Both the position numbers and the translations under genes were made by a program. Positions 45,292-55,052 of a stretch of 64,000 nt of DNA are shown in pieces. Numbering within the stretch: the stretch's first letter is position 1; each line of letters opens with the position of its first letter. This DNA is from Mycolicibacterium sp. P9-22 (GTDB lineage: Bacteria; Actinomycetota; Actinomycetes; Mycobacteriales; Mycobacteriaceae), in NCBI RefSeq assembly GCF_008329585.1, contig NZ_NPKP01000004.1, positions 434,001-498,000 of the forward strand. Reading direction: 5' to 3'. Below the pieces are notes generated by a model. That model was not told the DNA's origin, did no database searches, and was given only the letters and a program-made list of their open reading frames with translations.

Positions 45292-46485
45292 TCAGCGGAA
45301 CGCGGCGGTGCCGGTGAGGGCCTGCCCGATCACCAGAGTATGCATCTCGCTGGTGCCCTCGTAGGTCAGCACCGACTCCAGGTTGTTGGCGTGCCGCATC
45401 ACCGGGTACTCCCCCGTGATGCCGCTGGCGCCCAGGATGGTGCGGGCCGTGCGGGCGATCGCGATGGCTTCCCGCACATTGTTGAGCTTGCCGAGGCTCA
45501 CCTGTTCGGGTCGCAGCCCGTCGGTGTCCTTGGCCCGCCCGAGATGCAGCGCCAGCAGCAGGGCCTTGCCGTATTCCAGCGTCATATCGGCGAGCTTCTG
45601 CTGGGTGAGCTGGAAACCGCCGATGGGGCGGTCGAACTGCACCCGGGACTGCGCGTAGCCGAGCGCGGTTTCCAGGCAGTCCCGGGCGGCACCGACCGCG
45701 CCGAACACGATGCCGAACCGGGCCTCGTTGAGACAACTGAGTGGCGCGCGCAGGCTGGTGGCGCCCGGTAGCCGGGCGCTGTCGGGCAGGCGGACGTCCT
45801 CGAGGACGAGCTCACTGGTCACCGAGGCCCGCAGCGACATCTTCGCCTTGATGGTGCGCGCGGTGAAGCCCGGCGTGTCGGTCGGCACCGCGAAGCCACG
45901 GATCCCGTCATCGGTGCGGGCCCACACGATCGCGATATCGGCCACCGATCCGTTGGTGATCCACATCTTGTTGCCGTTGAGAATCCAGTCATCGCCGGAA
46001 CGGGCTGCGCGGGTGCGCATCCCGGCGGGATCCGAGCCGAAGTCGGGCTCGGTCAGACCGAAGCACCCGATCTTGCGGCCGGCCGCCATCTCCGGCAGCC
46101 ACTGCTGTTTCTGCTCCTCGCTGCCAAAGGCATGCAGCGCGAACATCGCCAGCGAGCCCTGCACGCTGACCAGGGAGCGGATCCCGGAGTCGCCGGCCTC
46201 CAACTCCAGGCAGGCCAGGCCGTATGCCACCGCCGAGGTGCCCGCGCAGCCGTAACCCGACAGGTGCATACCGAGCAGTCCGAGGCCACCGAGTTCGACG
46301 GCGAGGTCACGCACCGGTAGCTCGCCCTCCTCGTACCAGGTCGCGATGTCCGGGGCGATACGGCTCTTCACCACCGCGCGGACGGTGTCCCGGATCTGGC
46401 GCTCCTCATCGTCGAGCAGGCTGTCGATCCGCAGCAGCGAGTCCGGAGAGCTCGGGCCTGGCTGATGCGATGGCTGACGGGACAC
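45292..46485 (-). CDS. gcdH: Glutaryl-CoA dehydrogenase
   Basis: 397 aa. It matches the decarboxylating glutaryl-CoA dehydrogenases closely: GYGCAGTSAVAYGLACLELEAGDSGIRSLVSVQGS contains the Arg that binds the substrate's distal carboxylate, then IGCFGLTEPDFGSDPAGMRTRA, ADIAIVWARTDDGIRGFAV, GATSLRAPLSCLNEARFGIVFGAVGAA, and the catalytic Glu in LESVLTYEGTSEMHTLVIGQALTG. It converts glutaryl-CoA to crotonyl-CoA and CO2. GTG 46485 is fixed by AGGAGT 4-6 nt upstream; the long open frame before it is not coding. It lies between the enamidase and E1 genes, so glutaryl-CoA is probably the pathway intermediate. Confidence 0.9.
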   Translation of the reverse strand: MSRQPSHQPGPSSPDSLLRIDSLLDDEERQIRDTVRAVVKSRIAPDIATWYEEGELPVRDLAVELGGLGLLGMHLSGYGCAGTSAVAYGLACLELEAGDSGIRSLVSVQGSLAMFALHAFGSEEQKQQWLPEMAAGRKIGCFGLTEPDFGSDPAGMRTRAARSGDDWILNGNKMWITNGSVADIAIVWARTDDGIRGFAVPTDTPGFTARTIKAKMSLRASVTSELVLEDVRLPDSARLPGATSLRAPLSCLNEARFGIVFGAVGAARDCLETALGYAQSRVQFDRPIGGFQLTQQKLADMTLEYGKALLLALHLGRAKDTDGLRPEQVSLGKLNNVREAIAIARTARTILGASGITGEYPVMRHANNLESVLTYEGTSEMHTLVIGQALTGTAAFR

Positions 46486-46516
46486 GTTGACTCCTAATGT
46501 CGTTGGGACGGAAGGC

Positions 46517-47752
46517 TCAGCAGCAGCCGGCTGTGTGGGCGTCCACCGGCGCCGCTTGCGCAGCGACGGGCCGAGGTTCGGCGCCGCGCCAGGTGACCGA
46601 GCGACTGGGCGGCGGGGTCTGCTCGCTGCGGGTCGCGACCAGCGGGACGCCGTCGACCAGGACGGTGGCGATACCGGGCAGGTCGCCGAGTGCGAAACAT
46701 TCCAGGGCATCCGTTGCCATGGACCCGGTGATGGGCCCGAGCACCAGCAGATCGGCCGGCATGCCGTCGGCGATGACGCCGGTGTTCAGGCCGTGCGCCC
46801 GTGCCGTTTGCCCGGTGGCCGCCGCGACGGCCGATACCGGGTCGACACCGCACACCGAGGCCAGGTAGCAGATATTGCGCAGCATGCCGCGGGGAATCAC
46901 GCCGGTGCCACCGGGGGTGTCGGTCCCCAATGTGAGCCGGTCGAGGCGGTCCAGGCGCGTCAGTTCATCGATCACCAGGGTGGTGGCCCGGTAGTTGTTC
47001 GAGCTGCAGACCTCGACGTAGGTGTCCGGAAGCCCGGCGATGATCGCCGAGATGTCGGCGTCGGGGGGCGGGATGGGGCCACCCGAGATATGCCCGACGA
47101 CATCGGGTCGCACCGCCAACACCACGTCGGCACCGGCGACCCGGCTGGATCCCGAGCGGGACACCCCGCCCGAGTGCATCTTGACGGTCATGCCGCGGTC
47201 ATGGGCCCACTGCATGTAACGCTGAGCTTCGCCGTCGCCCAACCGGTTCCAGTCATAGAAGATGAATTTCAGTTGGTCGATGCCCTCGCGGTGCGCACGG
47301 TCGAAGTGTTCCTCGGTCATGCCGGGAACCAACAGCACGGTGCCCGCCTCGACCTTGACTCCCGACGGCCGCATCCGGCCCGTCGTGTGTTTGGAGGTGA
47401 TGGCGATGCTCAGCACGAGTTCCGGTGTGAGCGCGTCGAATGCCAGTCCCGGGATGTGCAGTTCACCGGCCGACACCATGGTGGTGGTGCCGCCGTGCAG
47501 ATAGTTGTGGATCCAACCGACGGCGTTCTGCGCGGGCGTCCACTCCCCGAACGTCGGGTGGACGTGACCGTCGACCAGACCGGGTATCACGGTGAGCCCA
47601 CCGGCGGAAAGCACCTGATCGGGCGCGCTCGCTCCGGTGCCGATCCCGGTGATGATGCCGTCCTCGATGCGCAGCGTGGTGTCACGGACAGGCGCGATCG
47701 CGCGGTCCCCGTGCACCAGGAGGCCGATGTCCTCCACGAGCAGCGTCGTCAC
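46517..47752 (-). CDS. Enamidase-like amidohydrolase
   Basis: 411 aa. Amidohydrolase metal site GLVDGHVHPTFGEW near residue 60. Along its length it resembles enamidase of nicotinate-fermenting Eubacterium: LHGGTTTMVSAGELHIPG, MRPSGVKVEAGTVLL, VKMHSGGVSRSGSSRVAGADVVLAVRPDVVGHISGGP, TLGTDTPGGTGVIPRGMLRNICYLASV, HGLNTGVIADGMPADLLVLG. Enamidase opens a cyclic enamide (6-oxo-tetrahydronicotinate) and releases ammonia. It is placed with a molybdenum hydroxylase, RidA and glutaryl-CoA dehydrogenase, so ring opening of an N-heterocycle is the likely job. AGGAGGT precedes GTG 47752. The promoter region contains operator A, which lies inside the upstream FUSC-like gene. Confidence 0.82.
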   Translation of the reverse strand: MTTLLVEDIGLLVHGDRAIAPVRDTTLRIEDGIITGIGTGASAPDQVLSAGGLTVIPGLVDGHVHPTFGEWTPAQNAVGWIHNYLHGGTTTMVSAGELHIPGLAFDALTPELVLSIAITSKHTTGRMRPSGVKVEAGTVLLVPGMTEEHFDRAHREGIDQLKFIFYDWNRLGDGEAQRYMQWAHDRGMTVKMHSGGVSRSGSSRVAGADVVLAVRPDVVGHISGGPIPPPDADISAIIAGLPDTYVEVCSSNNYRATTLVIDELTRLDRLDRLTLGTDTPGGTGVIPRGMLRNICYLASVCGVDPVSAVAAATGQTARAHGLNTGVIADGMPADLLVLGPITGSMATDALECFALGDLPGIATVLVDGVPLVATRSEQTPPPSRSVTWRGAEPRPVAAQAAPVDAHTAGCC

Positions 47753-48831
47753 CCTGACCTCCTACGTTGGATTTTGTATACACTATCCGAAAGACGTGTA
47801 TTACGAAAGTAACCCGGCAATACCGCCACCACCAGCACTATCACCGCGCCCGCCAGATTCATGGCCAGCCGCACTGCACCCTCGTACCACGGGAACTGGT
47901 CCGGATACTCGCTGATCATCAGCAGCACCGGCGGCCCGGTGATGGCCCACCACGTGTAGTTCACCGGCCGCAGCGCCATGGCCAACGTGAACAGCAGCAC
48001 CGTCAGCACCGCCGCGGCCGGCGCCGACGGATGCGTACCGAGCACCACCGCCGCGATCAACGCACCGACCGTGTTCCCCGAGATCCTTTGCGCCAGACGT
48101 AATCCGGTATCGGCGGCCGTCGGTTGCACCGTCAACAACACACAGGTGATCAGCCAGTGCCCGCCGGCCAGATCGTCGGGCAACAACCCGGTCACCAGCA
48201 CCGCGACAGCCACCGCCACCCCCACCCGCAGCGCATGCGGATACCGGCCCCGCAGGCCGCTGCGTTCAGCGTCTTCCGCACCGGGCCGCGGGCGGGCGCG
48301 GCGCACCCGCGCTACCTCCGAGCACCCGAACCATGCCGCCCACGCCACCACTACCACCAGTGCTCCGGCGACGTACGGCAGCAGCGCGGCGGGCGAAGGT
48401 CCCTGCCCACCTGCCGGCATATCGACCGCGACGAGGACCACCGCCAGACCCACGGTGGGGCCGACCCGCGCAACGAGAACCCCGCCGCCGGCGGCGGCCA
48501 CCACCGCGATCGCGAGCGCGCCCGGATGACCGGCCGTCAGTACCGCCAGAGCCGCGCCGCCCAGTACGGCCACACCCCGAATCGCCATGGTGGACAGGGC
48601 TGAACGCCAGGTGAGAGGGAGAGTCGGCACCGCCGTCAGAACGAAACCCAGAGCCACCGCCGAACCCACGTCCGGATGCCCGAGCCCGTCCGAGACCGTC
48701 AGGATCGCCCCCAAACCGGCCGCCAACCAGACCGCCATGGCCCACCTGCCCACCCCGACGGGACGCAACATCGCGGCGGCTCGCCACCTTCGGAACACGG
48801 TGACGCGCACGGCACCGTCAGTCGTCGGCAC
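47749..48831 (-). CDS. FUSC-like multi-pass membrane protein
   Basis: 360 aa, two sets of hydrophobic helices about 170 residues apart (first set about residues 20-165; second set from VGVAVAVAVLVTGLLPDD to the C-terminus), the layout of fusaric-acid-resistance (FUSC) and aromatic-acid exporters. GGHWLITCVLLTVQPTAADTGLRLAQRISGNTVGALIAA is the most typical stretch. It may export an aromatic acid or protect against excess substrate. The start is uncertain: GTG 48831, overlapping the end of the 2Fe-2S gene, is my choice. The stop overlaps the enamidase GTG by 4 nt, and the last 15 codons read through operator A. Confidence 0.7.
   Translation of the reverse strand: MPTTDGAVRVTVFRRWRAAAMLRPVGVGRWAMAVWLAAGLGAILTVSDGLGHPDVGSAVALGFVLTAVPTLPLTWRSALSTMAIRGVAVLGGAALAVLTAGHPGALAIAVVAAAGGGVLVARVGPTVGLAVVLVAVDMPAGGQGPSPAALLPYVAGALVVVVAWAAWFGCSEVARVRRARPRPGAEDAERSGLRGRYPHALRVGVAVAVAVLVTGLLPDDLAGGHWLITCVLLTVQPTAADTGLRLAQRISGNTVGALIAAVVLGTHPSAPAAAVLTVLLFTLAMALRPVNYTWWAITGPPVLLMISEYPDQFPWYEGAVRLAMNLAGAVIVLVVAVLPGYFRNTRLSDSVYKIQRRRSG
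47774..47790. promoter_or_regulatory. Island operator A (GntR site) before the enamidase
   Basis: TTGTATA-CAC-TATCCGA: each 7-bp arm has one mismatch to the island consensus TTGGATA-N3-TATCCAA. It is 22 nt upstream of the enamidase start and within the 3' end of the FUSC-like coding sequence. GATAGT (47787-47782, minus) is the -10 candidate; the -35 is weak. Confidence 0.75.
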
Positions 48832-49336
48832 TGTCCGCACTGTCCGGCGGCGACGCGGCATCAAGTACCGCTGCCACGATGCCCTGATAGCCGGTGCACC
48901 GGCAGATGTTCCCGGACAACGCTTCCCGCACCGCGTCGGCGGTCAACGGCTTTTCGGCGTCGGGATCGCGCAGAAGCTCCACCGCGCTCACCAGAAATCC
49001 CGGGGTGCAGAATCCGCATTGCAGCCCGCCGTGCTCCGAGAAAGCCCGCCGCAGCCGGCCCGCCTCCTCGAACTGGTCGAGTCCCTCGATCGTATCCACC
49101 CGCAAGCCGTCCACCTGGACGGCCAACGTGAGACAGGCGCGCCCGGACCGTCCCTCGATGAACACCGAACACGCACCGCACACCCCGTGCTCACAGCCCA
49201 GGTGGGTACCGGTCAGCCCGAGTTCGTCGCGCAGGAAGTCCGCGAGCAGCAACCGCGGCGACACCGACCGCCGGACGAGTCTGCCGTTGACCGTCACGGT
49301 CACCGTGACCGGCGGCGCCACATCGGCTTCAGACAC
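48818..49336 (-). CDS. Molybdenum hydroxylase small subunit, two [2Fe-2S] clusters
   Basis: 172 aa. The plant-type cluster cysteines lie in GCEHGVCGACSVFIEGRSGRACLTLA, and the second cluster in LQCGFCTPGFLVS and GNICRCTGYQGIV, as in CoxS and nicotinate or xanthine dehydrogenase small subunits. It relays electrons from molybdenum to FAD. GTG 49336 is chosen because it has AGGAGGGGAG upstream and overlaps the FAD-subunit stop by only 8 nt. The C-terminal tail is Asp/Ser-rich. Confidence 0.92.
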   Translation of the reverse strand: MSEADVAPPVTVTVTVNGRLVRRSVSPRLLLADFLRDELGLTGTHLGCEHGVCGACSVFIEGRSGRACLTLAVQVDGLRVDTIEGLDQFEEAGRLRRAFSEHGGLQCGFCTPGFLVSAVELLRDPDAEKPLTADAVREALSGNICRCTGYQGIVAAVLDAASPPDSADSADD

Positions 49337-50204
49337 CGAACTCCCCTCCTTGCGCGACGGCACGGCGCGCGGCCGCGGTCATCGATTCGGTCAGTGCCAC
49401 GACACACAGCCTGCGGACGTAATCGGCATCCTCGGCGGCGGGTTCGATGCGCTGCGACCAGCCCTCGGCCAGCTCCCGCCACAACGGCTCGGACAGATCC
49501 TGGCCCACCGCGTCGTCACCGACGAACAGCAACGGCCGGTCCGCCGCGCTCAGCACCGCCGCCCGCAGCGACCCGATCCGCCCGTCCGGACGCAATGTGA
49601 GCAGGCATCCCGCCCCGGCCAGGCCGTAATCGCCATGCTGGTGCGCGTATTCGACAAAGCCCCAGCCCTGATCCGGGCCGATCGACGGAACCGACACCCA
49701 GGTGATCATCTCGTCGTCGGCCAGCGAGTTGACGTAGAACGACACGAACATCTCCTCGGCGGGCACCTGTCGCCTGCCCGCGGTGGCGGACTCGACATGG
49801 AAGGTCGCATCCATGACCACCGTGGCCAACGGCATTTCCGCCGCCGGATCGGCATGAGCCACCGAACCGCCGATGGTGCCGCGGTTGCGGATACCCACGT
49901 GACCGATATGGCGGGCAGCATCGGCCAGCAGGGGCGCGCGCGCTGCGATCAGGGGGTCGACCTCGACGGTGCGGTGGGTCACCAGTGCGCCGAGCACCAG
50001 ATCCTCGGTGTCATCGAAGATCCGGTTCAGTTCGGTCAGCCTGCCGATATCGATTACGGCGGACGGGCGGGCCAGCCGCAGGTTCATCAGGGTCAGCAGC
50101 GACTGGCCGCCGGCCAACAGCTTCGCATCCGGGTTCGCGGCCAACAGATCGAGCGTCTCGGCGACGGAATCCGGTCGGTGGTAGGTGAATTCGGCCGGTT
50201 TCAC
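49329..50204 (-). CDS. Molybdenum hydroxylase FAD subunit (CoxM type)
   Basis: 291 aa. The two FAD motifs are AGGQSLLTLMNLRLARPSAVIDI near residue 32 and TIGGSVAHADPAAEMP near residue 112. It begins VKPAEFTYHRPDSVAETL. It receives electrons from the 2Fe-2S subunit and passes them to an acceptor. GTG 50204 overlaps the large-subunit stop (GTGA), so the subunits are made in a coupled way in the order large, FAD, 2Fe-2S. Confidence 0.92.
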   Translation of the reverse strand: MKPAEFTYHRPDSVAETLDLLAANPDAKLLAGGQSLLTLMNLRLARPSAVIDIGRLTELNRIFDDTEDLVLGALVTHRTVEVDPLIAARAPLLADAARHIGHVGIRNRGTIGGSVAHADPAAEMPLATVVMDATFHVESATAGRRQVPAEEMFVSFYVNSLADDEMITWVSVPSIGPDQGWGFVEYAHQHGDYGLAGAGCLLTLRPDGRIGSLRAAVLSAADRPLLFVGDDAVGQDLSEPLWRELAEGWSQRIEPAAEDADYVRRLCVVALTESMTAAARRAVAQGGEFGV

Positions 50205-52558
50205 GAAGCAACACCGGCCAGCACCCGGCACAGCTCGCCCGTCGCGATCGGCGTGCTGTCGACATGGAATCCGCCCCCGACGGCATCGTCGACCGCGCCG
50301 GCCACCGCGGAATACACCGCGATGGTGCCGCTCTCGCCGGCCCCGCGAACACCGATCGGGTTGGCCGGGGTGTCGACCTGCAGATGGTTGACCACGATGT
50401 TGGGCACGTCAGTGGTCAGCGGCAGGTGGTACGCGGCGAAGGTGGTGGATATCGGCTCCCCGGTCTCCGAATAACGCCATGCCTCGAACAGCGCGCCCCC
50501 GATGCCCTGCGCGACACCGCCGATGATCTGCCCCTCGACGATACGAGGGTTGATCTCGCGGCCGCCTTCGTGAGACACCGCGTAACGCAACACTTTTACC
50601 ATCCCGGTTCGCCGGTGCACTCCCACGATCACCGCGTGTACACCCATGGTCCAGGTCACCGTGTTCACCCGGTACACCGCCGTCACATCGAGTGCCGGGC
50701 CGCCCTCGTCCACACCACCGACACGGCCCGCCGCGGCGACCTGTGCCCAATCGAGTACGGCGCCGCCGGCAGTGAATCGCCCGGTTCCGTAACCGCAGTG
50801 CTCGGCACCCATCAACTCGGCCGCCCGTGCCGATGTCAGCGCGATGAGCTCACCGCAGGCCTGGTGCACGGCCGATCCGGCGAGGACTGCCGACCGGCTG
50901 GCGAACGTGCCGACACCTTCGGGCAACCGCGCGGTGTCGGCGGGCCGGTACCGAACCTGCTCGACCGGCACCGCGAGGGCCTCCGCGGCGACCTGGGCGA
51001 AGACCGTCTCATGCCCCTGACCGGCTGAGGCCGCGCCTGCGGTCACCTCGAAGCGGCCGTCGGGCAGTAGTCGCACCCGCGCCGTCTCATGCGGGCCCCG
51101 ACCGGTCGCCTCCAGATACGAGGACAACCCGTAACCGATGCGGTAGTCGGGATGTTCTGCGGCGCAGACGTCCACCTCAGCGGCGGGCAGTGCGCCGATG
51201 ACCGACTCCAGGCACGCCCGATAGTCACCACCGTCATAGGCGATCGGGACGCCGTCCCGGTACGGGATGGGCCGCGCATACGGCATATCGTCGGCGGTCA
51301 ACAGGTTGCGCCTGCGGATTTCATCGACCGGCATGTCGATCGCTCGGGCCGCCGCGTCCAGGCAGCGTTCCAGAGCGAAGGTGGCCTCGGGGCGACCGGC
51401 GCCGCGGTACTGCGCCACCAGTGTCTTGTTGGTCAATGCGGCACGGCCGCGGATATCGACGGCGGGTATCCGGTACGGACCCAACAGGTGGATGGCCGTG
51501 TTCGCGATGATGCCGGCGACCCACAGACTCCCGGCGCCGATGTCGACGAGAAAATCGTCCGCCCAGGCCAGGATCCGGCCGTCCGCGTCGACCGCGAGCC
51601 GCGCCCGGTGCACCTGGTCGCGGGCCTGGGCGCTGGCAACCAGGTGCTCCTGACGGTCCTCGATCCAGATCACCCGCAGCCCGGTATGCCGGGCCAGGAC
51701 GGCGAGCACGATCTCCTCGCCGTACACGTTGGCTTTGGTACCGAACCCGCCCCCGACATCGGGCACCGAAACCACGACATCCTCGCGGGTCCACCCGGTC
51801 ATCGCGCAGATGGCATCGCGCACCATGTGCGGCACCTGAGTCGAGGTCACCACATCGACCCGCCGGCCATCGTCGAAATAGGCGAGCACACCGCGGCATT
51901 CGAGCGGCACGGCGCCGTGGCGGGCCATCCGGTAGGTGCCTTCGACGACGCGGTGCGCCGCGGCGAAGGCGGTGTCGGGATCCCCGAACGAGTACTCGAG
52001 GCGGGCCGCCTCATTTCCGGGCAGATGCTCGAACAGCACGGGACTCGCGGGCTCCAGTGCTTTTTCCGGGTCGATGACCACCGGCAGGGGTGCGTAGTCC
52101 ACCTCGACGTTCTCGGCGGCGTCCTCGGCGACGTAACGGTCATCGGCCACCACGACCGCGATCGGTTGGCCGACGTAATGCACCAGATCCGAGGCCAGGA
52201 TGGGCAAGCGCTGTTCGGCCAACACGAGTGACGTGGCGGCGGTGAAATCGGGGTCGGGCGTGGTCAGCGACGGGATCGGCGCCCCCGCCAGACCGAGATG
52301 CTCGGCAAAGAACACCCCGTGCACACCCGGCATCCGTTCAGCTTCGGTGGCATCGACCTTGATGATCCTGGCGTGCGCCTGGGTGGACCGCACAAAGACG
52401 ACGTGCTTGGCGCCCGCGGCGCGGTCGGCGAGGAACCGGCCGGCACCACCGAGCATCCGGTCGTCTTCCCGACGCCGCATCGAGTTGCCGATCCAGCCCG
52501 GGGCAGACCCCAGCTCGCCCGCTTGGTCCCTCAATGGATTCGCTTCTCCCACTGCCAC
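50201..52558 (-). CDS. Molybdenum hydroxylase large subunit, form II CoxL type
   Basis: 785 aa. N-terminal WIGNSMRRREDDRMLGGAGRFLAD, molybdopterin motif VVVSVPDVGGGFGTKANVYGEE near residue 260, active-site loop QYRGAGRPEATF near 390 and the catalytic Glu region IGVRGAGESGTIAVY near 740. The loop reads YRGAGR, the form II type, not the AYRCSFR of true CO dehydrogenase, so it is an aromatic or N-heterocycle hydroxylase, not a CO oxidiser. The start is uncertain: GTG 52558 overlaps the permease end by 28 nt and lacks a ribosome site; a TTG a few codons later is possible. Confidence 0.9.
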   Translation of the reverse strand: MAVGEANPLRDQAGELGSAPGWIGNSMRRREDDRMLGGAGRFLADRAAGAKHVVFVRSTQAHARIIKVDATEAERMPGVHGVFFAEHLGLAGAPIPSLTTPDPDFTAATSLVLAEQRLPILASDLVHYVGQPIAVVVADDRYVAEDAAENVEVDYAPLPVVIDPEKALEPASPVLFEHLPGNEAARLEYSFGDPDTAFAAAHRVVEGTYRMARHGAVPLECRGVLAYFDDGRRVDVVTSTQVPHMVRDAICAMTGWTREDVVVSVPDVGGGFGTKANVYGEEIVLAVLARHTGLRVIWIEDRQEHLVASAQARDQVHRARLAVDADGRILAWADDFLVDIGAGSLWVAGIIANTAIHLLGPYRIPAVDIRGRAALTNKTLVAQYRGAGRPEATFALERCLDAAARAIDMPVDEIRRRNLLTADDMPYARPIPYRDGVPIAYDGGDYRACLESVIGALPAAEVDVCAAEHPDYRIGYGLSSYLEATGRGPHETARVRLLPDGRFEVTAGAASAGQGHETVFAQVAAEALAVPVEQVRYRPADTARLPEGVGTFASRSAVLAGSAVHQACGELIALTSARAAELMGAEHCGYGTGRFTAGGAVLDWAQVAAAGRVGGVDEGGPALDVTAVYRVNTVTWTMGVHAVIVGVHRRTGMVKVLRYAVSHEGGREINPRIVEGQIIGGVAQGIGGALFEAWRYSETGEPISTTFAAYHLPLTTDVPNIVVNHLQVDTPANPIGVRGAGESGTIAVYSAVAGAVDDAVGGGFHVDSTPIATGELCRVLAGVAS

Positions 52559-53322
52559 AACGCAATCGAAATGCCGAAGGAGATCGTGATCAACAGCATG
52601 ATGGTGGCTACCATCGACGGGTAGTCACCGTGGCTGTAGGACTGCAGCACGACGCGGCCCAAGCCCCTTCTGGTGGCGAAGAATTCGGAAAGCACCACAC
52701 CGACGACGGCGAGACTCACGGCCAGCCGGATACCGGTCAGCATGGGCCGGCGGATGGCCGGGAAAATGATGTGCACCAGCGTCTGCCAAGCGTTCGCCCG
52801 CACCGAACGGGCCAGCTTCCAGTAGACCTTGGGAATCTCCTGGACGCCGGTCGACACGTTGATGAGCACCGGGAACAGCGCGAACAACACGCCCATCACG
52901 ACCTTCGAACCGGACAGGCTGAAGATCGGCAACAACACCGGGTACAGCACGATTTTCGGGATGCCGTTGAGCATGATGATGAGCGGTTCGAAGATCAGCC
53001 GCAGCCGGCTGGACAGCCCGAGCAGTAACCCGGTCGCGCCACCGACGGCGGTCCCGATGACGAACGCCATGAGCACCGCCTGCGCGGTGACCCGCAGGTC
53101 GAACAGATACGCCGGATCGGACAGATTCTGGAACAACACGGCGATGGTGTGCTGTGGCGACGGGATGACGAACGTCAATCCGGACATCACCTCCCAGGCG
53201 ATGACGATGATCACCGCGAGCACGGCGGCGCCGAAGAACTGGCTACGAAGGAGGGCCCCGGGAACGAACCGGCGGGGCCGGCCGGTGCGACCTTCGGTGG
53301 TCGATGGGAGTGTGGCGGTCAC
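52531..53322 (-). CDS. NitT/TauT-family ABC permease 2
   Basis: 263 aa, six helices. Family features: FVIPSPQHTIAVLFQNLSDP after the first helix and the coupling loop VYWKLARSVRANAWQTLVHIIFPAIRRPMLTGIRLAVSLAVVGVVLSEFF. GTG 53322 overlaps the stop of permease 1 (GTGA) and has GGGAGGAA upstream; the very long open frame before it is not coding. The pair of permeases implies a heterodimeric channel. Confidence 0.9.
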   Translation of the reverse strand: MTATLPSTTEGRTGRPRRFVPGALLRSQFFGAAVLAVIIVIAWEVMSGLTFVIPSPQHTIAVLFQNLSDPAYLFDLRVTAQAVLMAFVIGTAVGGATGLLLGLSSRLRLIFEPLIIMLNGIPKIVLYPVLLPIFSLSGSKVVMGVLFALFPVLINVSTGVQEIPKVYWKLARSVRANAWQTLVHIIFPAIRRPMLTGIRLAVSLAVVGVVLSEFFATRRGLGRVVLQSYSHGDYPSMVATIMLLITISFGISIALWQWEKRIH

Positions 53323-54170
53323 GCGTTCCTCCCTCGCAACAGCACGCGCTCCACGGCGGCCAGGGCGATCGTGAGCAGACACGACAGCACCAGCACCACC
53401 ACGATGTAGGCGTACATGTCCGTGTTGTTGAAGATTTCGTACAGGTAGCGGATGCGGTAGCCCAGCCCGGCCTGGGCCGTGGTGAACTCCATGGCGACGG
53501 CGCCGATCAACGCGTAGACGACGGCCAGCCGCAATCCCGCGACGATGTACGGTCCGGCCGCCGGGATGGCGATCGCGAAGAGCGTCTGCCGCGGTGATGC
53601 GCGCAGGGAGCGGGCGAGTTTCATGTAGACGGGCGGCATCTGGTTGAGCCCGACAGCGGTGTTGAGCGCCATCGGGATCGCCGCCATGATGGTCGCCAGG
53701 ATGATCACCGACATCGCGTTGATGCCGACCAGCACGATCATCACCGGATAGAACAGCACCAGCGGCACGGCATAGAACGACACCAGATACGGCTCGAACA
53801 CCCGACCGATCACCGGGACCTTCCAGAACAGCAGGCCCGCGGCGAATCCCACCAGGCATCCGAACACGATCGACGCTGCGACCTCCACGCCGGTGCGTTG
53901 CGCGTCGAGCCAGAACTGCGGCTCGGTGAGTAGCGTGCCCAGCGCCTCAAAGATCACCGATGGTGCGGGCAGGACGTTCGCGGTCCACCACCCTGCGCGG
54001 GAGCCGATCTCGGCGAAGGCGATGAACAGTAGGACCAGGCCGATCGTCGACGCGACGCTGTACACGGATGCCGGGACACGCCGCCCGCCGGGCGAGGGTT
54101 GCGGTGACTTCCCCTGCGGTGTCACGGATTCGGTGATCGGATCGTCGGCGGCGGCAACTGAGGTGGTCAC
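53319..54170 (-). CDS. NitT/TauT-family ABC permease 1
   Basis: 283 aa, a charged 35-residue N-terminus and six helices. [25 protein letters not shown] and the coupling loop [49 protein letters not shown] are typical. GTG 54170 overlaps the ATPase stop. It imports, with its partners, a small anionic compound; a pyridine carboxylate is the inferred cargo. Confidence 0.9.
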   Translation of the reverse strand: MTTSVAAADDPITESVTPQGKSPQPSPGGRRVPASVYSVASTIGLVLLFIAFAEIGSRAGWWTANVLPAPSVIFEALGTLLTEPQFWLDAQRTGVEVAASIVFGCLVGFAAGLLFWKVPVIGRVFEPYLVSFYAVPLVLFYPVMIVLVGINAMSVIILATIMAAIPMALNTAVGLNQMPPVYMKLARSLRASPRQTLFAIAIPAAGPYIVAGLRLAVVYALIGAVAMEFTTAQAGLGYRIRYLYEIFNNTDMYAYIVVVLVLSCLLTIALAAVERVLLRGRNA

Positions 54171-55006
54171 GTGGCCGCTACCTCGCTGCGCTGATCCGCG
54201 GGCTTGGTGGACTTGCCCGTTTCCTGCTGCTGGAATCCGCGCATCGATTCGGCCTGCAGTGACCCCCAGATCCGGTTGTGCAACTCGTTGAACCGTGGTG
54301 TGGACACCACACCGGCGTCGCGCTCACCGGGCAGGTCGATATCGATGACGTCGATGATGGTGCCCGGGCGGTAGGACATCACCCACACCTGCTGGGACAG
54401 CAGAATCGCCTCGGAAATATCGTGGGTGACGAACATGATGGTCTGCTTGGTCCGGGCCCAGATCTGCCGCACCTCGGCACCGAGGAAAAGTCGGGTCTGC
54501 TGGTCCAACGCGGCGAACGGTTCGTCCATCAGCACCACTTCGGGCTGCACGGCCAGCGTTCGGGCCAGTGCCACCCGCTGCCGCATACCGCCCGACAGCA
54601 TTGACGGGTAGGACTTCTCGAATCCGCCGAGCCCGACGAGTTCGATGGCTTCGGCTGCGCGCCGGCGGCGTTCGGCCTTGGGCGTACCGATCATCTCCAT
54701 CGCGAAGGCGACGTTCTCCTCGACGGTGCGCCACGGCAGTGTGGAGTCCTCCTGGAACACGACACCGATCTTCGGGTCAGGTCCCGAAACGGGTACACCC
54801 GCGACCTTGACGCCACCGGCGGTGGCTTTCTGCAGCCCCGCCACCACCGCCAGCAGTGTCGATTTCCCGCACCCACTAGGTCCGACTATGGATACGAAGC
54901 TGGATTGCGGCACTGTCTGGCTGATATCGGTGACCGCGGTGACTTTGCGTGCCGGCGTGTCGAATATGACTGATACGCCTTCGATTTCGATGCCTGTGGA
55001 GCTCAC
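54167..55006 (-). CDS. NitT/TauT-family ABC ATPase
   Basis: 279 aa. Walker [19 protein letters not shown] near residue 43, Q-loop [22 protein letters not shown], signature [16 protein letters not shown], Walker [14 protein letters not shown]-loop [22 protein letters not shown] 55006 has GAGAGG 8 nt upstream. It is second in the island operon after the binding protein. Confidence 0.93.
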   Translation of the reverse strand: MSSTGIEIEGVSVIFDTPARKVTAVTDISQTVPQSSFVSIVGPSGCGKSTLLAVVAGLQKATAGGVKVAGVPVSGPDPKIGVVFQEDSTLPWRTVEENVAFAMEMIGTPKAERRRRAAEAIELVGLGGFEKSYPSMLSGGMRQRVALARTLAVQPEVVLMDEPFAALDQQTRLFLGAEVRQIWARTKQTIMFVTHDISEAILLSQQVWVMSYRPGTIIDVIDIDLPGERDAGVVSTPRFNELHNRIWGSLQAESMRGFQQQETGKSTKPADQRSEVAAT

Positions 55007-55052
55007 GGCGATACCTCTCCGGTCGGTGTCTCGGTCGTTGGTGAGCGTTCGC

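Noticed and set aside
48894..50474. 526-codon plus-strand frame opposite the hydroxylase subunits
   Set aside because: The minus-strand proteins carry intact cluster and FAD motifs; this frame is their mirror.
43114..52558. Classical nicotinate fermentation pathway
   Set aside because: Its product 2-formylglutarate would not feed E1 and glutaryl-CoA dehydrogenase, and the methyleneglutarate mutase and related genes are missing. It is kept only as an alternative for the first steps.
53323..53859. Long N-terminal extension of permease 2
   Set aside because: It runs through permease 1 in another frame; GTG 53322 has a ribosome site and the normal coupling overlap.
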